This document shows positions 1 through 7,646 of a DNA stretch of 64,000 bases, one piece after another. Made by a program: the position numbers and the translations under genes. The stretch's first letter is position 1; each line of letters starts with the position of its first letter. This DNA comes from JANNSX01 sp046348995 (GTDB lineage: Bacteria; Pseudomonadota; Alphaproteobacteria; Rhizobiales; Hyphomicrobiaceae): positions 62,001 to 126,000 of the forward strand of contig JAXMDB010000011.1 of assembly GCA_046348995.1 (NCBI GenBank), written 5' to 3'. The notes below the pieces were generated by a model. That model was not told the origin of the DNA. It saw nothing but the letters and a program-made list of their open reading frames with translations, and ran no database searches.

Positions 1-633
1 AATGTCTTCGACGATCTCGCGGATGAGCCGCATGCGGTTGTCGCGCGTACCGCCATAGGCATCGGTGCGGCGGTTGGCTCGGGGATCGAGAAACTGCGCC
101 GGCAGATAGCCGTGCGAGGCAACGATCTCGCAGCCGTCGAGCCCGGCCGTCTGCATCCTGAGCGCCGCATCGCCGTATCCCTTGACGACATCGGCGATGA
201 GGGCCGCCGTCATCGGGATCGGCATCGTGCGGAAGCGGCTGTTGGGGACGGCGGAGGGGGCATAGCCCGGCGGGATGATCCCCTCCTTGCCCTCCATCAC
301 CTCGCGACCGGGATGGAACAACTGGCCGAAGATCGTCGCGCCGTGCCGGTGAACGGCGTCCGCGAGGCGCGCATATCCCGGAATGCAGGCATCCGTATGC
401 ACCATCAGCACATGCGGCGTGTACAGTGCCGTGCGGTGGACACCGGCCACCTGGACGACGATGAGGCCGGCCCCACCCCGCGCGCGGGCCTCCTGGTAGG
501 CGACGAGGCGATCGGTGATCTTGCCGTCGTGACCCATCGCCGTGTCGTGGCCGGTCGACAGGATGCGGTTGCGGATCGTAGCTCCGCCGATCGTGATCGG
601 TGCAAACAGCTTGGGAAATGCGGTCGTGGTCAC
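1..633 (-). CDS. Old yellow enzyme family NADH:flavin oxidoreductase (N-terminal part, truncated by window edge)
   Basis: Only the first ~211 codons are present; the 3' end lies before position 1. Reading the minus strand in frame gives a TIM-barrel flavin reductase start: KLFAPITIGGATIRNRI, then YQEARARGGAGLIVVQ, a FHPGRE segment and SHGYLPAQFLDP followed by TDAYGGTRDNRMR. These are hallmark blocks of the trimethylamine dehydrogenase / 2-enoate reductase branch of the OYE family. Such enzymes bind FMN and reduce activated alkenes or oxidise amines with NAD(P)H. The GTG start at 633 is preceded by GGGGAG about 10 nt upstream; the frame is open further up but has no better start. The gene is divergent from aapJ. 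The substrate cannot be told, and any C-terminal 4Fe-4S or NAD domain lies outside the window. Confidence 0.8.
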   Translation of the reverse strand, partial: MTTTAFPKLFAPITIGGATIRNRILSTGHDTAMGHDGKITDRLVAYQEARARGGAGLIVVQVAGVHRTALYTPHVLMVHTDACIPGYARLADAVHRHGATIFGQLFHPGREVMEGKEGIIPPGYAPSAVPNSRFRTMPIPMTAALIADVVKGYGDAALRMQTAGLDGCEIVASHGYLPAQFLDPRANRRTDAYGGTRDNRMRLIREIVEDI

Positions 634-813
634 GGCAATGAAGCTCCCCGCGGTCGTGTGCAGCGCACCATCGAAACCCTGTTGCGGGCGCGTGGCAACG
701 AAGAAATTCAATTCACGACATGCGATGCCGCCGATGGACGGCCACGGCTACCTGTACTAGCCTTGTCTCAGAACGCTGACAGTACGGTTGGCGCAAACTT
801 CGGAGGAAACCTG

Positions 814-1857
814 ATGCAGTTGCTCAAGTCTCTGGCAGGCGCGACGCTCCTGTCGGTCGCTGTCGCCGGTAGTGCGCTCGCGGCCGACGGCCCGACGCTC
901 GCGGCGGTGAAAGCGGCCGGCGAGCTCAAATGCGGCGTCAACACCGGCCTCGGCGGCTTCTCGCTGCCCGACAGCGCCGGTGTCTGGAGCGGCCTCGACG
1001 TCGATGTCTGCCGTGCGGTCGCGGCCGTCGTTCTGGGCGATCCCAACAAAGTCAAATTCATCGGCCTCTCCGCTCAGCAGCGCTTCACCGCGCTCCAGAA
1101 CGGCGAGATCGACATGCTCTCGCGCAACTCCACCTGGACGCTGCAGCGCGACACCAAGCTCGGCCTCAACTTCACGAACGTCACCTTCTACGACGGCCAG
1201 GGCTTCATGGTGCCCAAGAAGCTCAACGTGAAGAGCGCCAAGGAGCTCAACGGCGCGACGGTTTGCGTGCAGACCGGCACGACGACCGAGCTCAACCTGT
1301 CGAACTACTTCCGCGCCAATGGCATGGAGTTCAAGCCGGTCGTCATCGAGAACCAGCAAGAGGTTCTGGCGGCCTACACCTCCGGCCGCTGCGACGTTTA
1401 TACGACGGATGCTTCCGGCCTCGCCTCGCAGCTCAAGAACGACATCCCGAACGGCGCCGCCGACCACATGATCCTGCCCGAGATCATCTCGAAAGAGCCG
1501 CTCGGACCGGCGGTTCGCCAGGGTGACGAGCAGTGGACCGACATCGTCCGCTATACGGTGTACGCACTCCTCCAGGCGGAAGAGAGCGGCATCACGCAGG
1601 CCAACGTCGCCGAGATGGTGACGACGACCAAGGACCCGGACGTGCAGGCGCTGCTCGGCGCCAAGAACGCCGAAGGCAAGACGTCCGGCAACGGCGAGGC
1701 GCTCGGCGTCGACGAGGACTGGGCCGTGCGCGCCATCAAGGCGGTCGGTAACTACGGTGAGATCTACGACCGCAACATCAAGCCGCTCGGCCTCGAGCGT
1801 GGCATCAACGCGCTGTGGAACAAGGGCGGCCTGATGTACGCCCCGCCGATGCGCTGA
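814..1857 (+). CDS. aapJ: General L-amino acid ABC transporter, periplasmic binding protein
   Basis: 347 aa. It binds L-amino acids in the periplasm and delivers them to the AapQM permease. Residues 1-24 form a Sec signal peptide ending ALA-AD. The mature part begins with KAAGELKCGVNTGLGGF and contains GLDVDVCRAVAA, RFTALQNGEIDMLSRNSTW and YDGQGFMV, characteristic of the AapJ/BztA branch of SBP_bac_3. The frame is open for 234 codons upstream, but that stretch is antisense to the flavin oxidoreductase gene. The ATG at 814 is chosen because GGAGG sits 7 nt upstream and the signal peptide starts here. It is first gene of aapJQMP. A stem-loop follows the stop, which would allow excess binding protein over permease. 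Confidence 0.93.
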   Translation: MQLLKSLAGATLLSVAVAGSALAADGPTLAAVKAAGELKCGVNTGLGGFSLPDSAGVWSGLDVDVCRAVAAVVLGDPNKVKFIGLSAQQRFTALQNGEIDMLSRNSTWTLQRDTKLGLNFTNVTFYDGQGFMVPKKLNVKSAKELNGATVCVQTGTTTELNLSNYFRANGMEFKPVVIENQQEVLAAYTSGRCDVYTTDASGLASQLKNDIPNGAADHMILPEIISKEPLGPAVRQGDEQWTDIVRYTVYALLQAEESGITQANVAEMVTTTKDPDVQALLGAKNAEGKTSGNGEALGVDEDWAVRAIKAVGNYGEIYDRNIKPLGLERGINALWNKGGLMYAPPMR

Positions 1858-1872
1858 GCCTGACGCGATCGG

Positions 1873-1895
1873 GGGCCGTGCCGGTGGCGCGGCCC
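1873..1895 (+). promoter_or_regulatory. Intercistronic stem-loop between aapJ and aapQ
   Basis: GGGCCG at 1873-1878 pairs with CGGCCC at 1890-1895 across an 11-nt loop, 15 nt after the aapJ stop. A short T-run (1915-1919) lies about 20 nt further on, too far for a classic intrinsic terminator. In binding-protein transporters a hairpin here commonly stabilises the upstream mRNA or partly attenuates permease expression. That role is inferred by analogy. Confidence 0.4.
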
Positions 1896-1933
1896 TCACC
1901 TCTCCCTGCCCCTATTTTTCGGACGGCGGCTCG

Positions 1934-3268
1934 ATGGCTCTGACCGCAACGAGGCCGGGCACCAACGGCTCCACTCTGTCCGCCAACACGCTGGCGATCG
2001 GGTTGGCCGGCGGCATTCTCGCGCTGGTGGTGGCCGCGACCTACGCCGGTCATCTGCGTGCCGTCGTCGAGACGACGCTCTGGGCGGCGCCCGTCGTCGG
2101 CCTCGTCGCCTTCGTGTCGGGCCTGCTCGTCCGCGATCGCTCCGCCCGCGGCTTCGTCTTCCAGATCCTCGTCTTCGCGCTCGTTGCCGGCGGGCTCGCC
2201 TACCTGATCCACAACACCATCATCAATCTGGAAAGCCGCAAGATCGCGACCGGCTATGCCTTCCTCGATCGCGAGGCCCGCTTCGAGATCGGCGAGAGCC
2301 TCATCCCCTACAGCGCTGCCTCGCCCTATGGCCGCGCGCTGCTGGTCGGGTTCTTGAACACTCTCAAGGTCTCCGTTCTCGGCATCGTCATCGCGACCGT
2401 GCTCGGCATCCTCGTCGGCATCCTGTCCCTGTCGAAGAACTGGCTCGTCGCCAAGCTCGCCGCCGTCTACGTGAATTTCCTGCGGAACGTGCCGATTCTG
2501 CTGCACATCATCCTTTGGTACACGGCCGTCACCTATCTGCTGCCGCCGATCCGAGAGGCCTTCGTACCGGCGGCGGGCTTCTTCCTGACGCAGCGGGGAC
2601 TCTATCTTCCCGTGCCGATCGATGCGCCGGGCTGGCACTGGGCTCTGTGGGCGGTTCCCGTCGGAGCGATCCTCGCCTGGGCGTTCGCACGCTGGGCCAA
2701 GGCGCGGCAGGACAGCACCGGTCAGGCGATGCCGGTCGTGTCGATCGGCGCGGCGATCGTCATCGGGCTGCCCGTATTGGTTTGGCTGCTGGCGGGGGCG
2801 CCCTCCGAGATGAGCGTTCCCGAGCTCAAGGGGTTCAATTTCCAGGGCGGATACAACATCAGTCCCGAGTTCATGTCGGTGCTCGGCGGGCTGTCGATCT
2901 ACACCTCGGCCTACATCGCCGAGATCACGCGGGCCGGCATCATGGCGGTTGCGCACGGACAGACGGAGGCCGGACGCTCGCTCGGGCTTTCCGAAGGCGT
3001 GATCATGCGCAAGGTGATCCTGCCGCAAGCCTTGCGGGTGATCATTCCGCCGACCACGAACCAGTATTTGAATCTCACGAAGAACTCGTCGCTCTCGGTT
3101 GCCGTCGGCTATCCCGATCTCGTCGGCGTCGGCAACACGACGCTGAACCAGACGGGGCAGGCGATCGAGGTGATCGTCATCTTCATGGCGGTGTATCTGA
3201 CGACGAGCCTCGTCACCTCGTTCCTGATGAATTCGTACAACCGGCGCATCCAATTGGTGGAGCGCTAG
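1934..3268 (+). CDS. aapQ: General L-amino acid ABC transporter permease AapQ
   Basis: 444 aa inner-membrane permease that pairs with AapM to form the channel. Hydrophobic segments lie near residues 20-45, 55-75, 80-98, 140-175 and 185-210, with more after residue 240. The C-terminal half carries the EAA coupling loop EITRAGIMAVAHGQTEAGRS followed by GLSEGVIMRKVILPQALRV, which contacts the ATPase. The length and the large insert between the first helices and the core (about 210-310) are typical of AapQ/BztB rather than short His/Glu permeases. It starts 76 bp after aapJ and its TAG stop directly abuts the ATG of aapM. Confidence 0.92.
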   Translation: MALTATRPGTNGSTLSANTLAIGLAGGILALVVAATYAGHLRAVVETTLWAAPVVGLVAFVSGLLVRDRSARGFVFQILVFALVAGGLAYLIHNTIINLESRKIATGYAFLDREARFEIGESLIPYSAASPYGRALLVGFLNTLKVSVLGIVIATVLGILVGILSLSKNWLVAKLAAVYVNFLRNVPILLHIILWYTAVTYLLPPIREAFVPAAGFFLTQRGLYLPVPIDAPGWHWALWAVPVGAILAWAFARWAKARQDSTGQAMPVVSIGAAIVIGLPVLVWLLAGAPSEMSVPELKGFNFQGGYNISPEFMSVLGGLSIYTSAYIAEITRAGIMAVAHGQTEAGRSLGLSEGVIMRKVILPQALRVIIPPTTNQYLNLTKNSSLSVAVGYPDLVGVGNTTLNQTGQAIEVIVIFMAVYLTTSLVTSFLMNSYNRRIQLVER

Positions 3269-4360
3269 ATGGCGGACATCGCCGCGCGCCCCGCGCCGAT
3301 CAGCGAGCGGCCCGGTCCCGTCGCCTGGGCCCGCAAGAACCTGTTCGCCAGCTGGGGCAACGCGATCGTCACGCTGATCTGCCTCTACATCCTGTGGCGC
3401 GCCGTACCGCCGTTCCTCGACTGGGCCATCATCAATGCGATCTGGCGGCCCGATCCCGAAGCGTGCCGCGCGGCGGCGGGCGTCGGCGCCTGCTGGGGCA
3501 TCATCGCCGAGAAGTGGCGGCTGATCCTGTTCGGCACCTATCCGTACGCCGAGCAATGGCGGCCGGGGCTGATGGTGATCCTGCTGCTGGTGCTGATCGG
3601 CGTCAGCATGGTGCCGGCGTTCTGGCGGCGCTGGCTCGCTTACGCCTGGGCCGGCGGCATCATCGCCATGGGCGTGCTGATGTGGGGCGGCGTGCTGGGG
3701 CTACCCTTCGTGACGACGGATCAGTGGGGCGGGCTGCCGCTGACGCTGATCCTTTCCGTCAACGGCATCGTCTTCTCCTTTCCCCTCGCGATCGCGCTGG
3801 CGCTGGGACGGCGCTCGCAGCTGCCCGTGATTCGCGCCGTCTCGACCGCTTTCATCGAGCTCGTGCGCGGCGTGCCGCTCATCACCGTGCTGTTCATGGC
3901 GAGCCTGATGATCCCGTTGTTCCTGCCGCAGGGCTTCGACATCAACAAGCTGCTGCGCGCCCAGGTCGCCGTGATCCTGTTCAGCGCCGCCTATCTCGCC
4001 GAGGTGGTACGCGCGGGCCTACAGGCGATCCCCAAGGGCCAGTTCGAGGCGGCCGACAGTCTCGGGCTCTCGTATCCGAACAAGATGAGCTTCATCATCT
4101 TGCCGCAGGCGCTGCGCCTCGTCATTCCGCCGATGGTCAACTCCTTCATCGCCGGCTTCAAGGATACGAGCCTCGTGCTCATCATCGGGCTGTTCGATCT
4201 GCTCGGCACGACACGCCTCGCCGCCAACGATCCGACCTGGCGGCCGTTCTACGTCGAGGGCCTGATCTTCTTGGCCCTCATATACTTCGTGTTCTGCTAC
4301 ACGCTCGCGCGCTACAGCCGCTATCTGGAGACGTTCACCCGCAAGGGCGAGCGCAGGTGA
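3269..4360 (+). CDS. aapM: General L-amino acid ABC transporter permease AapM
   Basis: 363 aa second permease subunit. The ATG follows the aapQ stop with no gap, so translational coupling is likely. The N-terminal region includes PVAWARKNLFASWGNAIVT, typical of AapM/BztC, and is followed by a Cys-containing loop. The core has several TM helices and the EAA loop AEVVRAGLQAIPKGQFEAAD plus LGLSYPNKMSFIILPQALR. It pairs with AapQ and AapP in the inner membrane. The stop is 8 nt before the ATG of aapP. Confidence 0.92.
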   Translation: MADIAARPAPISERPGPVAWARKNLFASWGNAIVTLICLYILWRAVPPFLDWAIINAIWRPDPEACRAAAGVGACWGIIAEKWRLILFGTYPYAEQWRPGLMVILLLVLIGVSMVPAFWRRWLAYAWAGGIIAMGVLMWGGVLGLPFVTTDQWGGLPLTLILSVNGIVFSFPLAIALALGRRSQLPVIRAVSTAFIELVRGVPLITVLFMASLMIPLFLPQGFDINKLLRAQVAVILFSAAYLAEVVRAGLQAIPKGQFEAADSLGLSYPNKMSFIILPQALRLVIPPMVNSFIAGFKDTSLVLIIGLFDLLGTTRLAANDPTWRPFYVEGLIFLALIYFVFCYTLARYSRYLETFTRKGERR

Positions 4361-4368
4361 GGACCGCC

Positions 4369-5151
4369 ATGGCCACAGCCGCCCCATCGATCGCCGAAAG
4401 CGCCGGGACGGCCGGCGGGCCGATCATCGCCATCGAGAAGCTCAACAAGTGGTACGGCCAGTTCCACGTGCTGCGCGATATCGATCTCGATGTCGCGCGG
4501 CGGGAGCGCATCGTCATCTGCGGCCCCTCGGGCTCGGGTAAGTCGACGCTGATCCGCTGCATCAACAAGCTCGAGGATCATCAGCAGGGCTCGATCACGG
4601 TCGACGGCACGCGGCTCGACGAGAACGTCAAGAACATCGAGCAGGTGCGCCGCGAGGTCGGCATGGTGTTCCAGCACTTCAATCTGTTTCCACACCTGAC
4701 CGTGCTGCAGAACCTGACGCTTGCGCCCGTCTGGGTGCGCAAGATGTCGAAGGCCGACGCCGAGGCGACGGCGATGAAGTATCTCGAGCGAGTCCGGATC
4801 GCCGAGCAGGCCAACAAGTATCCAGGCCAGCTCTCCGGTGGCCAGCAGCAGCGCGTCGCGATCGCCCGCTCGCTCTGCATGAGTCCCAAGATCATGCTGT
4901 TCGACGAGCCGACCTCGGCGCTCGATCCGGAAATGATCAAGGAGGTGCTCGAGGTGATGGTCGATCTCGCGCGTGAAGGCATGACGATGCTCGTCGTCAC
5001 CCACGAGATGGGGTTCGCCCGCGAGGTCGCCGACCGGGTCGTGTTCATGGACAAGGGCGAGATCGTCGAGCAGGCGCCGCCGAAAGAATTCTTCGCAAAT
5101 CCGCGGTCGGATCGGACAAAATTGTTTTTGAGCCAGATCTTGGGGCATTGA
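4369..5151 (+). CDS. aapP: General L-amino acid ABC transporter ATP-binding protein AapP
   Basis: 260 aa ATPase that powers AapJQM. Visible motifs are Walker A GPSGSGKST (about residues 54-62), Q-loop region MVFQHFNLFPHL, signature LSGGQQQRVAIARS, Walker B IMLFDEPTSALDP and switch His in VVTHEMGFA. The ATG at 4369 has AGGTGAGG 6 nt upstream, overlapping the aapM stop region. A GTG 12 nt earlier (4357) is in frame but overlaps that ribosome site. It is the last gene of the operon, and no strong terminator is visible after it. Confidence 0.95.
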   Translation: MATAAPSIAESAGTAGGPIIAIEKLNKWYGQFHVLRDIDLDVARRERIVICGPSGSGKSTLIRCINKLEDHQQGSITVDGTRLDENVKNIEQVRREVGMVFQHFNLFPHLTVLQNLTLAPVWVRKMSKADAEATAMKYLERVRIAEQANKYPGQLSGGQQQRVAIARSLCMSPKIMLFDEPTSALDPEMIKEVLEVMVDLAREGMTMLVVTHEMGFAREVADRVVFMDKGEIVEQAPPKEFFANPRSDRTKLFLSQILGH

Positions 5152-5268
5152 AGCCAACAGCCCGCAGCCGATTTCGCATGTCAGTCTTGCGCCGCGCCAA
5201 TTTCGACCATGCCGGGCGCACTCCGCGATACACTGCCCATCTCAGTAACCTCGAGCGCGACCCGCCCC

Positions 5269-6312
5269 ATGGCCTCAGCCGATGCCTCCGCCAACCGATC
5301 CGGCTATGCCGCCGGCGTCGTCATGGTGCTGCTGGCCGGCACGGTGTGGTCGATGATGGGGCTCGGCGTCCGCTTCATGGAGAACGCCTCGCCGCTGCAG
5401 ATCCTGCTCTATCGATCGCTCGGAATGATCCCGGCGCTGACGATCTTCATCGCCATCCGGCACGGCGGACGGCTCGATCGGGCGCTGTATCAGACGGGAA
5501 CGGCCACCATCATCGGCGGCCTGATGCTCGTCTTCGCGTTCACCGGCAGCATCGTCTCGCTCAAGGAGACGACCGTCGCCAACGCCGTCTTTCTACTCGC
5601 GACCGCGCCGTTCTTCGCTGCGATCCTCGGCCGAATCGTGCTCGGCGAGAAGGTGAGGCTCGTCACCTGGATCATGATCGTCGTCGGGCTGTCGGGGGTG
5701 GCCATCATGGTCTACGACGGGCTCTCGGCGGGTAAGGTCATCGGCAATGTCGCCGGGCTCGTCTGCGCCATGTTCTTCGCGATCTTCACGATCGCCATGC
5801 GCATGGAGACGCGCGGCGACTCGCTCACCGCCGTGCTGCTCGGCGGCATCTTCGCCAGCATCGCCTCGGCCGTGGCGATCGCCGTCGCCGGCCAGCCGCT
5901 CGTGCTGTCGTGGCACGACACGGCGATCGCCGTGGTACTCGGCATCGGCGCGCTGGGCTTGGGCCTGGTGCTTTATGCGCTCGGCTCCCGTCATGTTCCG
6001 GCCGCCGAAAGCACGCTGCTCGCCATGACGGAGGTGGTGCTGAGCCCGATCTGGGTGTGGTTGGTGTTCGGCGAGACGGCGGGCGTTTTGATGCTGGTCG
6101 GGGGGAGCATTCTGCTCTCCGCCCTCTTTGCCAATGCCATCACGGGCGTCGTCCGCGAGCGGCGCGCGAGCCGGGATCGCGCCCCGGCCGGCGCCCTCAC
6201 TGGGCATGGCAACGGTCACGCAGCGTCGCCGCCACGCGTTGCGCCGAGGGTCGTGCCGGGATATGCCGTTGCAGCACCCCGCGCAACCGCTAGAGCGACA
6301 CGGCAACCATGA
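5269..6312 (+). CDS. EamA/DMT superfamily transporter
   Basis: 347 aa inner-membrane carrier with about ten TM helices in two EamA repeats (roughly residues 14-145 and 160-290). The first repeat ends with ATAPFFAAILGRIVLGEKV and the second with the FGETAG motif, as usual for this family. The last ~50 residues are an Ala/Arg/Pro-rich hydrophilic tail without a recognisable domain. An in-frame ATG at 5209 is possible, but MASADAS at 5269 gives the usual short N-terminus. The stop overlaps the next start as ATGA (6309-6312), indicating coupling to the homocysteine methyltransferase-like gene. The substrate is unknown; amino acids or drugs are common for the family. Confidence 0.85.
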   Translation: MASADASANRSGYAAGVVMVLLAGTVWSMMGLGVRFMENASPLQILLYRSLGMIPALTIFIAIRHGGRLDRALYQTGTATIIGGLMLVFAFTGSIVSLKETTVANAVFLLATAPFFAAILGRIVLGEKVRLVTWIMIVVGLSGVAIMVYDGLSAGKVIGNVAGLVCAMFFAIFTIAMRMETRGDSLTAVLLGGIFASIASAVAIAVAGQPLVLSWHDTAIAVVLGIGALGLGLVLYALGSRHVPAAESTLLAMTEVVLSPIWVWLVFGETAGVLMLVGGSILLSALFANAITGVVRERRASRDRAPAGALTGHGNGHAASPPRVAPRVVPGYAVAAPRATARATRQP

Positions 6313-7241
6313 CCTTCCTCGACGACAAGCTCGCCCGGGGCGAGACCATCATCCTCGACGGCGGCACGGGCACGGAGCTCGAGCGCCGCGGCGCAAAGAT
6401 GAGCGATCAGACCTGGTGCGCGGCGGCGACGTTGACCGACCAGCCGATCATCCGCGAGGTGCATCGCGACTATATCCGCGCCGGCGCCGAGGTGGTGACG
6501 GCCAATACCTTTGCCTCCAGCGTCTTCTCGCTCGACTATCACGGAAAGCTCGGCGAGCTCGCGGCGATCGACACGACCGCCGTGCGGTTGGCGCGGGAGG
6601 CGGTCGGCGAGGCCGGCGTCGCGCGGCCGGTCGCGGTCGCCGGCTCGTTTTCGGCGATGCGGCCGGTCATCGTCGGCACCGACCGCTCGATGCCGCCCGA
6701 CGCTTGGGACGAAGCCAAGTCCCGCCCGCTCCTGCAACGCAAGGCAGAAGGGCTCAAGGCCGCGGGCGTCGATCTCATCCTGATGGAGATGATGCGCGAC
6801 CGCGATCATTCGCTGTGGGCGACGGAGGCAGCGGTGGCGACCGGCCTGCCCGTCTGGGTCGGAATCAGCGTCGAGCGGCGTCCCGATGGCGCGCTTGCGG
6901 GCTTTGGCCGCCACGACTGGACGCTCGAGGAAATCGTCGCGCCGTTGATGGCGACGGGCGCCAAAGCCTGCTCGGTCATGCACTGCAACGTCAACGACGT
7001 GACACCGGCTCTGCAGATCATCCGCAAGCACTGGCAAGGGCCGCTCGGCGCGTATCCGGAATCCGGATTCTTCAAGATGCCGAGCTGGCAGTTCGTCGAC
7101 ATCATCGCGCCGGACGCGCTGGTGGACGCCGCTCGCGAATGGCGCGATCTCGGCGTGACCATCCTCGGCGGCTGTTGCGGCATGGGGCCAGAGCATATCG
7201 CGGCGCTGAGCAGCGCTTTCGCGGACAGGCCGGCGGCGTAG
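6309..7241 (+). CDS. Homocysteine S-methyltransferase family protein
   Basis: 310 aa Pfam S-methyl_trans barrel. It starts with ILDGGTGTELERRG, and zinc ligands are visible as Cys226 in MHCNVND and Cys289-Cys290 in the C-terminal GGCCGMGPEH. Members transfer a methyl group from betaine, S-methylmethionine or related donors to homocysteine, giving methionine. The length fits the stand-alone MmuM/BHMT-like group. It is translationally coupled (ATGA) to the upstream EamA transporter, so the transporter may carry a related amino acid or methyl donor; that is inference. Its stop lies 5 bp from the end of the convergent DUF3307 gene. Confidence 0.85.
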   Translation: MTFLDDKLARGETIILDGGTGTELERRGAKMSDQTWCAAATLTDQPIIREVHRDYIRAGAEVVTANTFASSVFSLDYHGKLGELAAIDTTAVRLAREAVGEAGVARPVAVAGSFSAMRPVIVGTDRSMPPDAWDEAKSRPLLQRKAEGLKAAGVDLILMEMMRDRDHSLWATEAAVATGLPVWVGISVERRPDGALAGFGRHDWTLEEIVAPLMATGAKACSVMHCNVNDVTPALQIIRKHWQGPLGAYPESGFFKMPSWQFVDIIAPDALVDAAREWRDLGVTILGGCCGMGPEHIAALSSAFADRPAA

Positions 7242-7246
7242 TCGCC

Positions 7247-7633
7247 TTACGCCGGCAACAGCAGCCAGACGATGGTGACATACGTCAGGCCGTGGATGAG
7301 CTGGTCGAGACCCAGCAGGTACCAGAAGCCGGACATATCGGGCTTCAAGCCCAGCGTCCGGTTGAGCTGCTCCTTCGTCCAGTCGACATGGTAGTGGAAC
7401 AGATACTCGCCCGCGAGCAGGCTCAAGCCGTAGCTGAGCGTCGGCGGCGCGAGGACGACGAACACCGGTAGCGTGCAGACGACGTGAATGGCGCTGTGCA
7501 AGAGACCGCCGGGGTGCCCGTAGCGGCCCTTGTTGTGAACCTGCCAGACGGTCTGCAACAGGAAATCGGCGACCCAGTGCTTGATCATGAGCACGCAGAT
7601 CGCCAGCAGGATCGTCTGAGCCGTGACGGCCAT
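7247..7633 (-). CDS. DUF3307 family membrane protein
   Basis: 128 aa, mostly hydrophobic, with about four TM segments (residues 5-25, 45-65, 68-85 and 105-125). Conserved polar residues of the DUF3307 family are present: HWVADFLLQT near the N-terminus, the HPGGLLHSAIH turn and DQLIHGL near the C-terminus. The function of the family is unknown. It lies just downstream of the adenylate cyclase-type gene on the same strand (13 bp apart in the order cyclase then DUF3307), so the two are probably co-transcribed. Confidence 0.75.
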   Translation of the reverse strand: MAVTAQTILLAICVLMIKHWVADFLLQTVWQVHNKGRYGHPGGLLHSAIHVVCTLPVFVVLAPPTLSYGLSLLAGEYLFHYHVDWTKEQLNRTLGLKPDMSGFWYLLGLDQLIHGLTYVTIVWLLLPA

Positions 7634-7646
7634 CGCGCTCCTCGAC

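Noticed and set aside
112..813. In-frame N-terminal extension of aapJ by 234 codons
   Set aside because: It is antisense to the flavin oxidoreductase gene. The real start at 814 has a ribosome site and signal peptide.
1805..3556. 583-codon open frame on the minus strand opposite aapQ and aapM
   Set aside because: Low-complexity Arg/Asp/Glu composition and no motifs; AapQ and AapM on the plus strand are clear.
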